From the NCBI RefSeq assembly GCF_024169925.1, contig NZ_JALJXF010000001.1:4816501-4880500 (forward strand): 64,000 nucleotides of DNA. Direction: 5' to 3'. This document shows, piece after piece, positions 1 to 8,891 of this stretch. The notes beneath the pieces were generated by a model that saw only the letters and a program-made list of their open reading frames with translations, ran no database searches and was not told where the DNA came from. Made by a program: the position numbers and the translations under genes. Origin of the DNA: Methylorubrum extorquens. GTDB lineage: Bacteria > Pseudomonadota > Alphaproteobacteria > Rhizobiales > Beijerinckiaceae. The stretch's first letter is position 1; every line of letters starts with the position of its first letter.

Positions 1-1
1 G

Positions 2-64
2 ACGGCCGTGGTGACGACCCAGCCCGACCACGCCCCTGCCTTCCGGCTGACGCGGCGGGTGTAA
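2..64 (+). CDS. C-terminal end of an upstream gene (partial, tentative)
   Basis: One frame is open from the left edge to a TAA stop at 62-64 and encodes about 20 residues ending in FRLTRRV. The reading is GC-rich like the genes around it and lies in the same orientation as the next gene. It is too short to recognise a family, so this could be chance. The following 120 bases up to the monooxygenase gene look non-coding and AT-rich near 140-160. Confidence 0.3.
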   Translation, partial: TAVVTTQPDHAPAFRLTRRV

Positions 65-141
65 GCGAGCGTTCGACGGCCGCCCCTTTTCGCCTGTCGT
101 ACCAAGCAGGCCTTCCCTTCGAAGATCGGCGTTGCCACTTC

Positions 142-157
142 ATATAGCTAGATATAT
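142..157. promoter_or_regulatory. Near-palindromic AT-rich site, candidate MarR operator
   Basis: ATATAGCTAGATATAT is a near-perfect 16-bp palindrome (14 of 16 positions symmetric) in an otherwise GC-rich region. It lies about 35 bp upstream of the monooxygenase start at 191. MarR-family regulators often bind AT-rich inverted repeats beside their own operons, and a marR gene is the second gene here. The assignment to that regulator is inference. Confidence 0.4.
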
Positions 158-190
158 ATCATGATAGGCAATTGCGTCCGGAGCATCGCC

Positions 191-478
191 ATGCCGCTTT
201 CCGTCTTCGCCACTATCTCGCCCAAGTCCGAGCACCTGACGGAAGCCTTGGCTGCGATCGAAGGCATCTTGGCCGCCACCCGAGCCGAGGATGGCTGTCT
301 GCAGTTCGACCTCCACCGTGGCGCCGGCACGGGACGGATTTATCTCTACGAGGTCTGGTCCGATCGCGATGCCTTCGATAGCCATCACGCCCAGCCCTAC
401 ACGCAGGCGGTCTTTCGGAAATACGAGGCTTGGCTGGCCGAACCCGTCGAGTTGACCTTCATGCGACCGGTGGCCTGA
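191..478 (+). CDS. Antibiotic biosynthesis monooxygenase (ABM) family protein, putative quinol monooxygenase
   Basis: This 95-residue protein has the size and pattern of a single-domain ABM (dimeric alpha-beta barrel) protein. It opens with a beta strand (VFATISPK), has a helix ending near LAATRAEDGC, then LQFDLHR and an IYLYEVWSDRDAFDSH segment typical of the family, followed by a helix with Y..AVFRKYEAWL. Such proteins act on quinols or aromatic substrates without a bound cofactor, or in some cases on haem. The start at 191 is preferred because GGAG lies 7 bases upstream; an in-frame ATG at 161 has no such site. The gene is followed 21 bp later by a MarR gene, which suggests a small stress-inducible operon. 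The substrate is unknown. Confidence 0.75.
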   Translation: MPLSVFATISPKSEHLTEALAAIEGILAATRAEDGCLQFDLHRGAGTGRIYLYEVWSDRDAFDSHHAQPYTQAVFRKYEAWLAEPVELTFMRPVA

Positions 479-499
479 TCCAATTACGGCGGAGCGTGC

Positions 500-937
500 G
501 TGTTCTTCCTGAAGGAACTTCCGTCGCGACAGATGATCGAAGGCTATGCCGACGCCTACGGCGTTGCCACAGAGACGATCGCTTCCGGGCTTGCCATCAT
601 GCGTAGGGCAAGCTTGATGATCCGGCATCTGGAGAATTACTTCAGCAGCCATGGTCTGTCGCAGGTTCGCTTCTTGGTCCTCATCGTCATCGACCGGGAA
701 CCTGATCGCGAGACGCTGACCGTCGGCGAGATCACGGAGCGATTGGATGTTGCCGGCCCCGTCGTCGCGCGCACGTTGCGGGCCCTTCTCGACGACGGGT
801 TGGTCACCCAGGAGAAGGACGCTCAAGATGCCAGGATCAAACAGGTCGGTCTGACCAGGATCGGGCGAGAGACGCTCGATGCACTACTTCCCGGCTACAT
901 GGCCATCATTGCAGAAGAGATGGAGAAAACCCTGTGA
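500..937 (+). CDS. MarR family transcriptional regulator
   Basis: The 145-residue product has the MarR winged-helix layout. An N-terminal dimerisation helix region is followed by a helix-turn-helix with LTVGEITERLDVAGPVVART, then LRALLDDGLVTQEKDAQDAR, which is the recognition helix and wing with the usual D.R signature, and a C-terminal dimerisation helix ending MEKTL. Translation starts at a GTG with GGAG 6 bases upstream. The gene follows the monooxygenase gene directly and probably represses the pair, with an aromatic or oxidant ligand; this is inferred from family behaviour. The ligand is not predictable. Confidence 0.85.
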   Translation: MFFLKELPSRQMIEGYADAYGVATETIASGLAIMRRASLMIRHLENYFSSHGLSQVRFLVLIVIDREPDRETLTVGEITERLDVAGPVVARTLRALLDDGLVTQEKDAQDARIKQVGLTRIGRETLDALLPGYMAIIAEEMEKTL

Positions 938-1079
938 AGCGCCGGCACTGCCTGACGGGGTTTTGCCTGTCCTGATCTGGGCCGCCGCTCGACCGCTCGT
1001 CATGCTGGGGGCTTCGTAGGTGCGAAAGCCTCGGTCTGCGGCGTGGGGCCCGCTTCCATGAATGCCCACGCAACGAGGA

Positions 1080-1110
1080 GACCCGCGGCATCGCTGCGAT
1101 GCCGCGGGTC
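1080..1110. terminator. Convergent stem-loop between marR and minE
   Basis: A perfect 14-bp inverted repeat (GACCCGCGGCATCG with its complement) encloses a 3-base loop. It sits between the convergent ends of the marR gene (937) and minE (1143). No clear U-tract follows on either strand, so it may stop transcription weakly or with Rho. Confidence 0.6.
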
Positions 1111-1142
1111 AGCGTTCGTGCGAAGACCTCGCGTGGGCCGGA

Positions 1143-1430
1143 TCACGCGATGGCGCGCTTGGCCTTCGCCTTCGGCTTGAGAACCGCATCGACGGGGAAT
1201 TCGATGTCGACGCCGAGCGTCGAGACACCCTCGCCCCGCTCCAGCTTGATCTGCACCTTGTCGCGCTCGACCGTGACGTGCTTGGCGATCACGTTCAGGA
1301 TCTCTTCGCGCAAGGTGATGATCAGGTCGGGCCGCCCATTCTCCACGCGCTCGTGCGCGAGGATGAGCTGCAGGCGTTCGCGGGCGACCGAACCGGAGCC
1401 GCGCGGCTTGAGGAAGGTCAGGACACTCAT
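1143..1430 (-). CDS. minE: Cell division topological specificity factor MinE
   Basis: The 95-residue protein begins MSVLTFLKPRGSGSVARERL, matching MinE's amphipathic membrane-targeting N-terminus, followed by the anti-MinCD helix (RLQLILAHER). The C-terminal half (ITLREEILNVIAKHV, then IEFPV) is the dimerisation and topological-specificity domain. MinE stimulates MinD ATPase and drives pole-to-pole oscillation so that the septum forms at mid-cell. A lysine- and alanine-rich tail ends the protein. Its start overlaps the end of minD by 4 bases (ATGA), so the two are translationally coupled. It is the last gene of minCDE. Confidence 0.97.
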   Translation of the reverse strand: MSVLTFLKPRGSGSVARERLQLILAHERVENGRPDLIITLREEILNVIAKHVTVERDKVQIKLERGEGVSTLGVDIEFPVDAVLKPKAKAKRAIA

Positions 1431-2242
1431 GCGGCCCTCCGTGTGAACAGCTTGTTGATCAGGGATTTGCGGTCGGAGGGGATCGCCATCGGCACGGTCT
1501 CGCCCTTCAGGCGACGCACGGCATCGATGTAGGCGCGGGAGGGCGCGCAGAGCGGGTTGTTGAGCGTCACCGGGCAGCCGACGTTCGAGGCGCGCAGGAC
1601 TTCGAGGCTCTCCGGGATGATGGCCAGCAGCGGGATCGAGAGGATCTCGAGCACGTCGTCCACTTTCAGCATGTCGCCGCGGTCGGCGCGGGCCGGGTCG
1701 AAGCGGGTCAGGATCAGGTGCTTCTCGATCGTGTCGCCGCGCTCGGCGCGCACGGTCTTGGAGTCGAGCAGGCCGATGATCCGGTCCGAGTCGCGCACCG
1801 AGGAGACTTCCGGGTTCGTCACCACCACGGCCACGTCGGCGTGGCGCATGGCGAGCTGGGCGCCGCGCTCGATGCCGGCGGGGCTGTCGCAGACGATCCA
1901 GTCGAACTTCTCGCGCAGCTCGCCCATCACCCGCTCGACGCCTTCGTCGGTGAGCGCGTCCTTGTCGCGGGTCTGCGAGGCGGGCAGCAGGGAGAGGTTT
2001 TCCAGGCGCTTGTCGCGGATCAGCGCCTGCGGCAGCTTGGCGTCGCCGTTGGTGACGTTGATCAGGTCGTAGACCACGCGGCGCTCGGCGCCCATGATCA
2101 GGTCGAGGTTGCGCAGGCCGACGTCGAAATCGACCACGCAGACCTTCTCGCCGGCCTGCGCCAGCGCCGCACCGAGCGCTGCCGTCGTGGTGGTCTTGCC
2201 GACGCCGCCCTTACCGGACGTGACACAAAGAACCTTGGCCAT
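1427..2242 (-). CDS. minD: Septum site-determining ATPase MinD
   Basis: The 271-residue protein has the deviant Walker A motif SGKGGVGKTT at residues 9-18, the DFDVGLRNLD segment (switch I area) and IVCDSPAGIERGA (Walker B). It ends in KSLINKLFTRR, an amphipathic membrane-targeting helix. MinD binds the membrane as an ATP dimer, recruits MinC to form the septum inhibitor and is displaced by MinE. The gene lies 12 bp after minC and overlaps minE. Length and motifs match the family throughout. Confidence 0.98.
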   Translation of the reverse strand: MAKVLCVTSGKGGVGKTTTTAALGAALAQAGEKVCVVDFDVGLRNLDLIMGAERRVVYDLINVTNGDAKLPQALIRDKRLENLSLLPASQTRDKDALTDEGVERVMGELREKFDWIVCDSPAGIERGAQLAMRHADVAVVVTNPEVSSVRDSDRIIGLLDSKTVRAERGDTIEKHLILTRFDPARADRGDMLKVDDVLEILSIPLLAIIPESLEVLRASNVGCPVTLNNPLCAPSRAYIDAVRRLKGETVPMAIPSDRKSLINKLFTRRAA

Positions 2243-2254
2243 TCTCGTTTCCCC

Positions 2255-2941
2255 TTAACCCAAGGCTGCAATTTTGATCGCGCCGCCGTCGGACCAGATC
2301 TGGACCGCTTGACCGCGCAGGTGAGTGCCCATGTCCTCGGCCGTGCGGACGAGGCGGTCGATGCCGAGAAGCTCGGGCTCGAACTTGCGGCAGTAGATGC
2401 GTGCGCGGGGGTTGCGGGCGGCGCCCGCGATGGCCCGCCCGCGCAGGGCGCCGTAGACGTGGATGGAGCCGCCCGCGAGGATCTCTGCCCCTGAGGACAC
2501 CGAGCCCATCACGGTCACGTCCCCCTCGCGGTGGACGATGCTTTGGCCCGAGCGCACCGAGCCCTCGATGGTGAGGGACGACACGCCCGGCTTCTCTTCC
2601 TCGAACGCCGGCGCCTCGAAGACGTCACCGGCGGGGCGACCGCCGACGAGCCGCGGCGGAAGGAGCGAGGGCAGCGGAGCCTCCGCGCCCTCGATGCCGA
2701 GGATGCGCAGCTTTCGCGCCGACAGCTCGGCGATCAGGGTCTCCAACTCGGACGGCGCGGGCTTGAGCCCGGCGACGTCGAGGATCACGGCCCTGTCGTC
2801 GAACAGCGTGGCCGATCGCTTCAGGGCGGCGTCCAGAAGGGCGAGCCAATCGGCGAGGGGGGCTTCCGGCGCCAATGAGACGGCGCGGAACACGCGGCCT
2901 CGCAGGGGCAGTGAGGGGCGGGTGGGAGCGGGGCTGGTCAC
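2255..2941 (-). CDS. minC: Septum formation inhibitor MinC
   Basis: I take the start at the GTG at 2941, giving 228 residues beginning (M)TSPAPTRPSLPLRGRVFR. A longer frame from 3205 runs through GC-poor non-coding sequence and lacks family similarity, and AAGGAA lies just upstream of the GTG. The N-terminal domain (about 12-95) inhibits FtsZ polymerisation. A Pro/Glu-rich linker follows, and the C-terminal beta-helix domain (about 122-228) contains RSGQ at 130-133, the MinD-contact motif, and the glycine-rich VMGSVSSGAEILAGGSIHVY repeats. It is first in the minCDE operon. A second MinC homologue is encoded at 7897-8628. Confidence 0.95.
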   Translation of the reverse strand: MTSPAPTRPSLPLRGRVFRAVSLAPEAPLADWLALLDAALKRSATLFDDRAVILDVAGLKPAPSELETLIAELSARKLRILGIEGAEAPLPSLLPPRLVGGRPAGDVFEAPAFEEEKPGVSSLTIEGSVRSGQSIVHREGDVTVMGSVSSGAEILAGGSIHVYGALRGRAIAGAARNPRARIYCRKFEPELLGIDRLVRTAEDMGTHLRGQAVQIWSDGGAIKIAALG

Positions 2942-3312
2942 GGGCGTTGACGTTTCCTTACCGACACGCCCATTGACCGTCCGGATAGTTACCGGGGAGT
3001 TAATTTTTGCGCGCGCCGGGCAAAAATTGCCGGGCAAGATTTTTCCAGTCCATCCATACCTTCCAGAAAACGATCGTCGTGCCAGTGGTTTGGATGAAGC
3101 GTGTCGGCTGGAAACAATCCTTAAGCCGGCCTGTGCCCATGGGATCGCCGGATCCTGTGATCGGCGCGAATCAGGCCGGCGAGCCAGGCTCGGCGGCATG
3201 GGCACACAATTTTCTCGGGCAATACCGGATTAACGGCGCCTTAGGCACGCCGTGACTATCATTTGTTTAAGCGCCGCCGTCGTGCAGCGCATTCGACCCT
3301 CTGGATCTGCGT

Positions 3313-5001
3313 ATGCGTGCCATCGCCAACCTTTCTATCATCGCAAAACTCGTTGTCGTCTTCGCCCTCGTGATCCTCGCCGTCTGCAGCTCGACCTTCA
3401 TCAGTTGGCGCAGCCTCGGCACGATCGAGGAAACCAACCGCTGGCGCGAGCACACCTACCAAGTCCTCTTGGATCTCGACCGGCTGACAGCCAGCGTGGT
3501 GGATCGGGAGACGGGCCTGCGCGGCTACCTCGTCTCGGCCGACACCGCCTTCCTCGAACCGTTCCACGCCGGAACCAAGAGCTATGCCGAGGCGCTGGGG
3601 CGGCTGCGCGCGCTCGTCTCCGACAACGCCGAGCAGCTTCGCCGGCTCGACGCTCTCGATGCGGCCGTGGGCCAGTGGAACCGCGATGTCGCCGAGCGCG
3701 AGATCGCGCTGATGCGCGACGAGGCGACCCGGGAGCAGGCGCGCCGGATCGAGGCGTCCGGTGCCGGCAAGAGCGCCATGGACACGGTCCGCAAGGTCGC
3801 CGCCGTGATCGCCGGCACCGAGCGGGCCCTGCTGGAAACACGCGGCCGGATCGCGGAGGAGGCTGCGAGCGCGTCTCGCTTCGCCGTCAGCGCGGGCCTC
3901 GCGGCGCTGCTGGCCGCCGCCGGCCTCGGCATCCTTCTGCTCAACGGCTTCGTCGCACGTCCCATTCGTCGCATGACCGGGCTGATGAGCCGCCTCGCGG
4001 AGGGCGATGCGAGCGTCGAGATCCCCTTCCGTGAGCGCCGCGAGGAGATCGGGGCGATGGCGAACGCGGTCCAGGTGTTCAAGGACAACCTGATCCGCAC
4101 CCGCGCCCTCGAGGAAGAGACCGCCCTGGCGAGGGCCGGTGCCGAGGCGCAGCGCAAGGCGGCGATGCGCGACATGGCCGACAACTTCGAGCGGGCGGTG
4201 AGCGGTATCGTCGGCACAGTCTCCGCCGCCGCCACCAAGCTGCAGGCGACCGCGCAGAGCATGGCGGGCACCGCCTCGCAGACGGCCGACCAATCGAACG
4301 CCGCCGCCTCCGCCGCGGAGGAGGCCGCGACGAATGTCGGCACGGTCGCCGCAGCGGCCGAGGAGCTCGGTGCCTCGGTGCAGGAGATCGCCCGGCAGGT
4401 CACCGGCTCGACCGCGTTGGCGCAGAAGGCGGTCGTCGAGGCCGAGGGCACGGCGCAGCTCGTGCAGGATCTCAGCGTCGCCGCGGCCAAGATCGGCGAC
4501 GTGGTGGGGCTGATCTCCACCATCGCCGGCCAGACCAACCTGCTGGCGCTCAACGCGACCATCGAGGCGGCGCGCGCGGGCGAAGCGGGCCGAGGCTTTG
4601 CGGTGGTCGCGGCCGAGGTCAAGGAACTCGCCAACCAGACCGCTCGGGCCACCGGCGAGATCTCCAACCAGATCGGCCAGGTTCAGGCCATCACCGGGCA
4701 GGCGGTTGCAGCCATCGGCGATATCGCCGCCCGCATCCGCGACATCGACGAGCTGGCCGGCTCGATCGCGGCGGCGGTGGAGGAGCAGGGCGCTGCGACC
4801 CAGGAGATCGTGCGCAACGTCTCCGAGGCGTCCGCCGGCACCGGTGCGGTGACGGGCAACGTCGCGAGCGTCGCGGTGGCGGCCGAGGAGACCGGGGCAG
4901 CGGCGAGCCAAGTGCTGATCTCGGCCTCCGAACTGTCGCGTCAGTCCGAGCATCTCGATGGCCAGGTCCGCCAGTTCCTCCACACGGTGCGGGCGGCCTG
5001 A
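3313..5001 (+). CDS. Methyl-accepting chemotaxis protein with CHASE3-type sensor domain
   Basis: The 562-residue protein has a transmembrane helix at about 8-30 and a periplasmic helical sensor at about 38-170. The sensor includes [14 protein letters not shown], typical of CHASE3 domains. A second transmembrane helix lies at about 190-213, then a HAMP domain ([17 protein letters not shown]) and a long signalling coiled coil at about 300-560. The hairpin tip carries [20 protein letters not shown], the CheA/CheW-binding signature. No CheR-docking pentapeptide is visible at the C-terminus (HTVRAA). The ligand is unknown; CHASE3 receptors often sense small or intracellular stimuli. No other chemotaxis gene is in the window, so it depends on components elsewhere. 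Confidence 0.92.
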   Translation: MRAIANLSIIAKLVVVFALVILAVCSSTFISWRSLGTIEETNRWREHTYQVLLDLDRLTASVVDRETGLRGYLVSADTAFLEPFHAGTKSYAEALGRLRALVSDNAEQLRRLDALDAAVGQWNRDVAEREIALMRDEATREQARRIEASGAGKSAMDTVRKVAAVIAGTERALLETRGRIAEEAASASRFAVSAGLAALLAAAGLGILLLNGFVARPIRRMTGLMSRLAEGDASVEIPFRERREEIGAMANAVQVFKDNLIRTRALEEETALARAGAEAQRKAAMRDMADNFERAVSGIVGTVSAAATKLQATAQSMAGTASQTADQSNAAASAAEEAATNVGTVAAAAEELGASVQEIARQVTGSTALAQKAVVEAEGTAQLVQDLSVAAAKIGDVVGLISTIAGQTNLLALNATIEAARAGEAGRGFAVVAAEVKELANQTARATGEISNQIGQVQAITGQAVAAIGDIAARIRDIDELAGSIAAAVEEQGAATQEIVRNVSEASAGTGAVTGNVASVAVAAEETGAAASQVLISASELSRQSEHLDGQVRQFLHTVRAA

Positions 5002-5046
5002 GGCAGGCCGGCCCCGGGTGCCGAACTGGCATCCGGGGAGGCCGCG

Positions 5047-5091
5047 AACGAAAAGGCCCCGATGCGGTGTACGCATCGGGGCCTTTTCGTT
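5047..5091. terminator. Strong bidirectional Rho-independent terminator
   Basis: A 20-bp perfect stem (starting AACGAAAAGGCCCCGATGCG) encloses the 5-base loop GTGTA. A-runs flank one side and T-runs the other, so the hairpin works on both strands. It separates the convergent chemoreceptor gene and typA. Confidence 0.93.
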
Positions 5092-5113
5092 TTCGTCCGC
5101 TGGGCCTTGAGGA

Positions 5114-6940
5114 TCAGCCCGTCAGCGCTTCCTTCGACCGCTCGAAGCGCTTGCGCTCGTTCGGGTCGAGATGGATCTTGCGCAGGCGGATCGATTTCGG
5201 CGTGACTTCCATCAGCTCGTCGTCCTGAATCCAGGCCAGCGACTTCTCCAGCGTCATCCGGATCGGCGGCGTCAGGCGCACGGCCTCGTCCTTCGAGGTG
5301 GTGCGGATGTTGGTGAGCTTCTTGCCCTTGAGCACGTTCACCTCGAGGTCGTTCTCGCGGTTGTGCTCGCCGACGATCATGCCCTGATAGACCTTGGCGC
5401 CGGGCTCGATCATCATCGGGCCGCGGTCTTCGAGGTTCCACATGGCGTAGGCCACGGCCTCGCCCTTGTCGTTCGAGATCAGCACGCCGTTGCGGCGGCC
5501 GGAGATCTCGCCCTTGTAGGGCTCGTAGGCCTTGAACAGGCGGTTCATGATCGCGGTGCCGCGGGTGTCGGTCATCAGCTCGCCCTGGTAGCCGATGAGG
5601 CCGCGGGTGGGCGCGTGGAAGACGAGCCGGAGACGGTTGCCGCCCGAGGGCCGCATCTCGATCATCTCGGCCTTGCGCTCGGACATCTTCTGCACGACGA
5701 CGCCGGAATACTCCTCGTCGACGTCGACCACGACCTCCTCGACCGGCTCCAGGATCTCGCCGGCTTCGTCCTTCTCCAGCACCACGCGCGGACGCGACAC
5801 GGCGACCTCGAAGCCCTCGCGGCGCATGGTCTCGATCAGGATCGAGAGCTGCAGCTCGCCGCGGCCGGAGACGTAGAACGAGTCCTTGTCGGCGGCTTCC
5901 TCGATCTTGAGCGTGACGTTGCCCTCGGCCTCCTTGAACAGGCGGTCGCGGATCATGCGGCTCGTGACCTTGTCGCCCTCGGTGCCGGCCAGCGGCGAAT
6001 CGTTGACGATGAAGGACATGGTGACGGTCGGCGGATCGATCGGCTGGGCCTGGATCGGGGTCTCGACCTGCGGGTCGCAGAAGGTGTCGGCCACCGTGCC
6101 CTTCACCAGACCGGCGATGGAGACGATGTCGCCTGCCTCGCCGACCTCGATCGGCGCGCGCTCAAGGCCGCGGAAGGCGAGGATCTTCGAGACGCGGCCG
6201 GTCTCCACGACCTTGCCGGTGCGGTCGAGAACCTTGATCGACTGGTTCGGCTTCACCGTGCCGGAGGCGATGCGCCCGGTGATGATGCGGCCGAGGAACG
6301 GGTTGGCTTCGAGCAGCGTGCCGAGCATCCGGAACGGGCCCTCTTCGACGCGGGCCTGCGGCACGTGCTTGAGCACGAGATCGAACAGCGGCGCGAGGCC
6401 GACATCCGGCGAAGCATCCGGCGAATCGGCCATCCAGCCGTTGCGGCCCGAGCCGTAGAGGATCGGGAAGTCGAGCTGCTCGTCGGTAGCGTCGAGCGCC
6501 GCGAACAGGTCGAACACCTCGTTCACGACCTCGTTGATGCGCGCATCCGGGCGATCGACCTTGTTGATCGCGACGATCGGGCGAAGGCCGATTTTGAGCG
6601 CCTTGCCGACCACGAACTTGGTCTGCGGCATCGGGCCCTCGGCGGCATCGACCAGCACGATGACGCCGTCGACCATCGAGAGGATGCGCTCCACCTCGCC
6701 GCCGAAATCGGCGTGGCCGGGGGTGTCGACGATGTTGACGCGGGTGTCGTGCCAGACGACCGAGGTCGCCTTGGCCAGGATCGTGATGCCACGCTCCTTC
6801 TCGAGGTCGTTGGAATCCATCGCCCGTTCCTCGACCCGCTGGTTTTCGCGGAAGGTGCCGGACTGCTGAAGCAGCTTGTCGACCAGCGTCGTCTTACCGT
6901 GATCGACGTGGGCGATGATGGCGATGTTGCGCAGCTTCAT
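5114..6940 (-). CDS. typA: Ribosome-associated translational GTPase TypA/BipA
   Basis: The 608-residue protein carries the translation-factor G1 motif AHVDHGKTT at 10-18, G2 [20 protein letters not shown] (G3) and NKVDRPDAR (G4). These are followed by EF-Tu domain 2, EF-G-like domains III and V and the TypA-specific C-terminal domain ([19 protein letters not shown] and later [15 protein letters not shown]). TypA binds the ribosome and aids 50S assembly and stress or cold adaptation. I place the start at the ATG at 6940 ([13 protein letters not shown]) because this matches the family N-terminus; an upstream in-frame start at 6973 adds only an unconserved 11 residues. It is a single-gene unit ending at the shared terminator. 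Confidence 0.97.
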   Translation of the reverse strand: MKLRNIAIIAHVDHGKTTLVDKLLQQSGTFRENQRVEERAMDSNDLEKERGITILAKATSVVWHDTRVNIVDTPGHADFGGEVERILSMVDGVIVLVDAAEGPMPQTKFVVGKALKIGLRPIVAINKVDRPDARINEVVNEVFDLFAALDATDEQLDFPILYGSGRNGWMADSPDASPDVGLAPLFDLVLKHVPQARVEEGPFRMLGTLLEANPFLGRIITGRIASGTVKPNQSIKVLDRTGKVVETGRVSKILAFRGLERAPIEVGEAGDIVSIAGLVKGTVADTFCDPQVETPIQAQPIDPPTVTMSFIVNDSPLAGTEGDKVTSRMIRDRLFKEAEGNVTLKIEEAADKDSFYVSGRGELQLSILIETMRREGFEVAVSRPRVVLEKDEAGEILEPVEEVVVDVDEEYSGVVVQKMSERKAEMIEMRPSGGNRLRLVFHAPTRGLIGYQGELMTDTRGTAIMNRLFKAYEPYKGEISGRRNGVLISNDKGEAVAYAMWNLEDRGPMMIEPGAKVYQGMIVGEHNRENDLEVNVLKGKKLTNIRTTSKDEAVRLTPPIRMTLEKSLAWIQDDELMEVTPKSIRLRKIHLDPNERKRFERSKEALTG

Positions 6941-7290
6941 CGGAGGGTCTCGGAAGCATGGCGAGCCCGTCACGTGGCGGAACGCTCTCAGGCGACCGTC
7001 GCGGCGGGCTCACGGGAATCGGGCAGTGTCGCGCTGCAATAGAGGAAACCGGGGTGATCCTGCAAGCCGGTGGGTATTCCAACCGTGCGGGGGCTGCCGC
7101 GCGGGGTACGCCGGGCTCGGCCTCCCCGAGCAGGGGCCGGTCGAAGGTCCTGTCACCTTCCGGCAAGTCCGGCTCGCCCGCTGCGCTATGATGCGGGCTC
7201 CCGGCTCCGTTGTCGGTTCGGGCAGCCGGAGGATCGGGTACCGGGCCGCGACGCCCGGACCGGAGAGGAACCCAATCGCGAGGAAACGCC
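6941..7290. other. 350-bp divergent intergenic region
   Basis: This gap separates the divergently transcribed typA and the cupin gene, so it must hold promoters for both. I see no open frame with family character, no convincing -35/-10 pair and no palindrome that stands out from the high GC background. GAGAGGAA at 7262-7269 serves the region just before the cupin start. Confidence 0.4.
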
Positions 7291-7758
7291 ATGCCGAGCA
7301 CCTTCGACGACAGCAACATCCCCTGGCGCAGACTGGACGGCTTCGATGACGTCGCCTTCTTCATCTACAAGTGCGATGCGGCGAGCGGGATCGTCGATAT
7401 CGTCTACAAGTTCGCGCCGTGGACGCGACAGCCGCTCCACCGCCACACCTGCCCGTACTTCACCCTGGTGCTGCAGGGTGAACTGCGCTTCTACCGCCCG
7501 GACGGCACGCTGAAGGAGATACGGCCCACGGGCAGCTACGTCGAAGGCGTCGTCAACGGCGAGCCGCATTTCGAGGGGGCGGGCGAGAGCGAAGCGATCG
7601 TCTTCTTCGGTCACCGCGGGGTCGAGGACACGATCTACCTATTCCTGGGCGCGGACGGTGGACCGGACCAGCCGCTCGGCATCGCCGACGTCCAAGCCCT
7701 CTACGACGCGCAGGTCGCCAACGGCGTGCTCGCCCACGTTGGCGCCCGCCCGGCCTGA
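7291..7758 (+). CDS. Cupin-domain protein of unknown specificity
   Basis: The 155-residue product is a single cupin fold. The first cupin motif is PLHRHTCPYFTLVLQGEL, supplying His50, His52 and Glu64, and a second-motif histidine is His93 in NGEPHFEG; together these form a metal site. Such small cupins include ChrR-type anti-sigma partners, dioxygenase-like enzymes and sugar-modifying proteins, so the role cannot be assigned. The start at 7291 gives the first conserved segment soon after the N-terminus; a frame starting at 7210 only adds low-complexity residues. The gene precedes the solitary minC by 138 bp in the same direction, without obvious functional relation. Confidence 0.72.
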   Translation: MPSTFDDSNIPWRRLDGFDDVAFFIYKCDAASGIVDIVYKFAPWTRQPLHRHTCPYFTLVLQGELRFYRPDGTLKEIRPTGSYVEGVVNGEPHFEGAGESEAIVFFGHRGVEDTIYLFLGADGGPDQPLGIADVQALYDAQVANGVLAHVGARPA

Positions 7759-7896
7759 GCGACAGGAGCCGGCCTCCGCCTCGGCAGTCGGCGCCCCGCG
7801 CGCCACTTTGCTGTTGAGGAGCGCCGGCTCCTGGCCGGACGGGTCGGGGATCTGCCATAAGCTTCCGGGCATGATCCCTTCGCCGCGAACTTTCCC

Positions 7897-8628
7897 GTGA
7901 CCGACCGTCCCCCGATCCGCTTCCGCGGCCGCTCCTTCCTAGCGATGGTGCTGGCCCCCGTGCCGCCGATCGATCAGTGGCTTGCCGAACTCGATGCGCT
8001 CAAGCGGCGCGCGCCCGCCTTCTTCTCGGTGCGGGCGATCATCCTCGACGTGACTGGCCTGCGCTTCGAGCGTTCGGACCTCGCCTATCTCTGCGAGGAA
8101 TTGAACCGGCGCTCCATCACCATCCTCGGCATCGAGGGCATCGGGCCGACCTCGCTCGGGCCCGGCTTCCCGCCGCCTCTGGTGGGGGGCAAGCCGGTCG
8201 AGGACATCGCGCCCCCCGAACCCGGCGCCGCCGAGGCGCCGGCTGCGACGGACCATTCGTCCGCTCCGGCTTTGGTGGCGTCCGCGGCCCCGGCCCGGAC
8301 CCGCTCCTTTGTCCTCGACGCGCCGGTACGCTCGGGCCAAGTGATCCAGCATCTCGACGGCGACGTGACCGTGATGGGGTCGGTCGCCTCTGGCGCAGAG
8401 GTGATCGCGGGCGGCTCGATCCACATCTACGGCGCCCTGCGCGGCCGGGCGATCGCGGGCGCGGTGGGTGATCCGGGGGCACGCATCCTCACCCGCAAGT
8501 TCGAGCCGGAACTCGTCGCCATCGACGGTCTTTACAAGACCGCAGACGATCTCGGCGGCGTGCGTTGGGGCCAGTCGGTCCAGGCGCGTCTCGAAGGTGA
8601 CGCCATCGTCCTCGTGCCGCTCGACTGA
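7897..8628 (+). CDS. Second MinC-family protein, not linked to minDE
   Basis: The 243-residue product aligns by eye with the MinC encoded at 2255-2941 along its whole length. Shared segments include the N-terminal RGRSFLAMVLAP, ILGIEG, PPPLVGGKP and the C-terminal GDVTVMGSVASGAEVIAGGS. It keeps RSGQ at 145-148, the MinD-binding motif of MinC. The central linker (about 105-140) is a longer Ala/Pro-rich stretch. Translation starts at a GTG in the context CCCGTGACC, the same context as the first minC. No minD or minE lies beside it, so it would have to use MinD from the 1.4-kb locus or work alone. It may be a paralogue with a changed FtsZ-inhibiting domain. Confidence 0.88.
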   Translation: MTDRPPIRFRGRSFLAMVLAPVPPIDQWLAELDALKRRAPAFFSVRAIILDVTGLRFERSDLAYLCEELNRRSITILGIEGIGPTSLGPGFPPPLVGGKPVEDIAPPEPGAAEAPAATDHSSAPALVASAAPARTRSFVLDAPVRSGQVIQHLDGDVTVMGSVASGAEVIAGGSIHIYGALRGRAIAGAVGDPGARILTRKFEPELVAIDGLYKTADDLGGVRWGQSVQARLEGDAIVLVPLD

Positions 8629-8790
8629 CGCTTCGTTTTCGGCACGCGTCACCCGGCTGTGCCCATTCCTCACGAAAGCGTGCGGGTGGCGGTCATCCGC
8701 CCCCCCGACGGCCCAGGTGGCGGAAATCCGCCACCCGTCATTCGGATGTGAATTAGAAAAGTCCAGAAAAACCCTTTCCAAGCAGTAAAT

Positions 8791-8815
8791 TGCAGGAATG
8801 TGAGCACTTCCTGCA
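8791..8815. promoter_or_regulatory. Inverted repeat upstream of the ABC transporter operon
   Basis: TGCAGGAA and TTCCTGCA form a perfect 8-bp inverted repeat separated by 9 bases. It lies immediately upstream of a sigma-54-like sequence at 8820-8835 and about 80 bp before the substrate-binding protein start. The geometry suits binding of a dimeric regulator or an RNA hairpin. Which of these applies is not known. Confidence 0.4.
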
Positions 8816-8819
8816 TGGC

Positions 8820-8835
8820 TGGCATGCGCTCTGCA
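8820..8835 (+). promoter_or_regulatory. Candidate sigma-54 (-24/-12) promoter
   Basis: TGGCATGCGCTCTGCA has GG and GC separated by exactly 10 bases and resembles the consensus TGGCAC-N5-TTGCA, with a weaker -12 box. It precedes the ABC transporter start by about 57 bp. A sigma-54 activator gene (DctD-like) is encoded 5 kb downstream, which gives a plausible but unproven regulator. Confidence 0.35.
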
Positions 8836-8891
8836 GAGACGACCGGACCATTCGCACCGGCCGCAGAGCCGGGCTATCCGGGAGAAGCCCC

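Noticed and set aside
2942..3205. An N-terminal extension of MinC of 88 residues
   Set aside because: The extension is not MinC-like, spans an AT-richer promoter region, and a GTG with an upstream AAGGAA gives the normal N-terminus.
3259..5076. Long frame antisense to the chemoreceptor
   Set aside because: The chemoreceptor has all expected domains; the antisense product is low-complexity Arg/Gly/Asp sequence.
5171..7042. A 623-codon frame antisense to typA
   Set aside because: TypA motifs are complete on the minus strand and the antisense frame shows the usual His/Asp/Leu bias of shadow frames.
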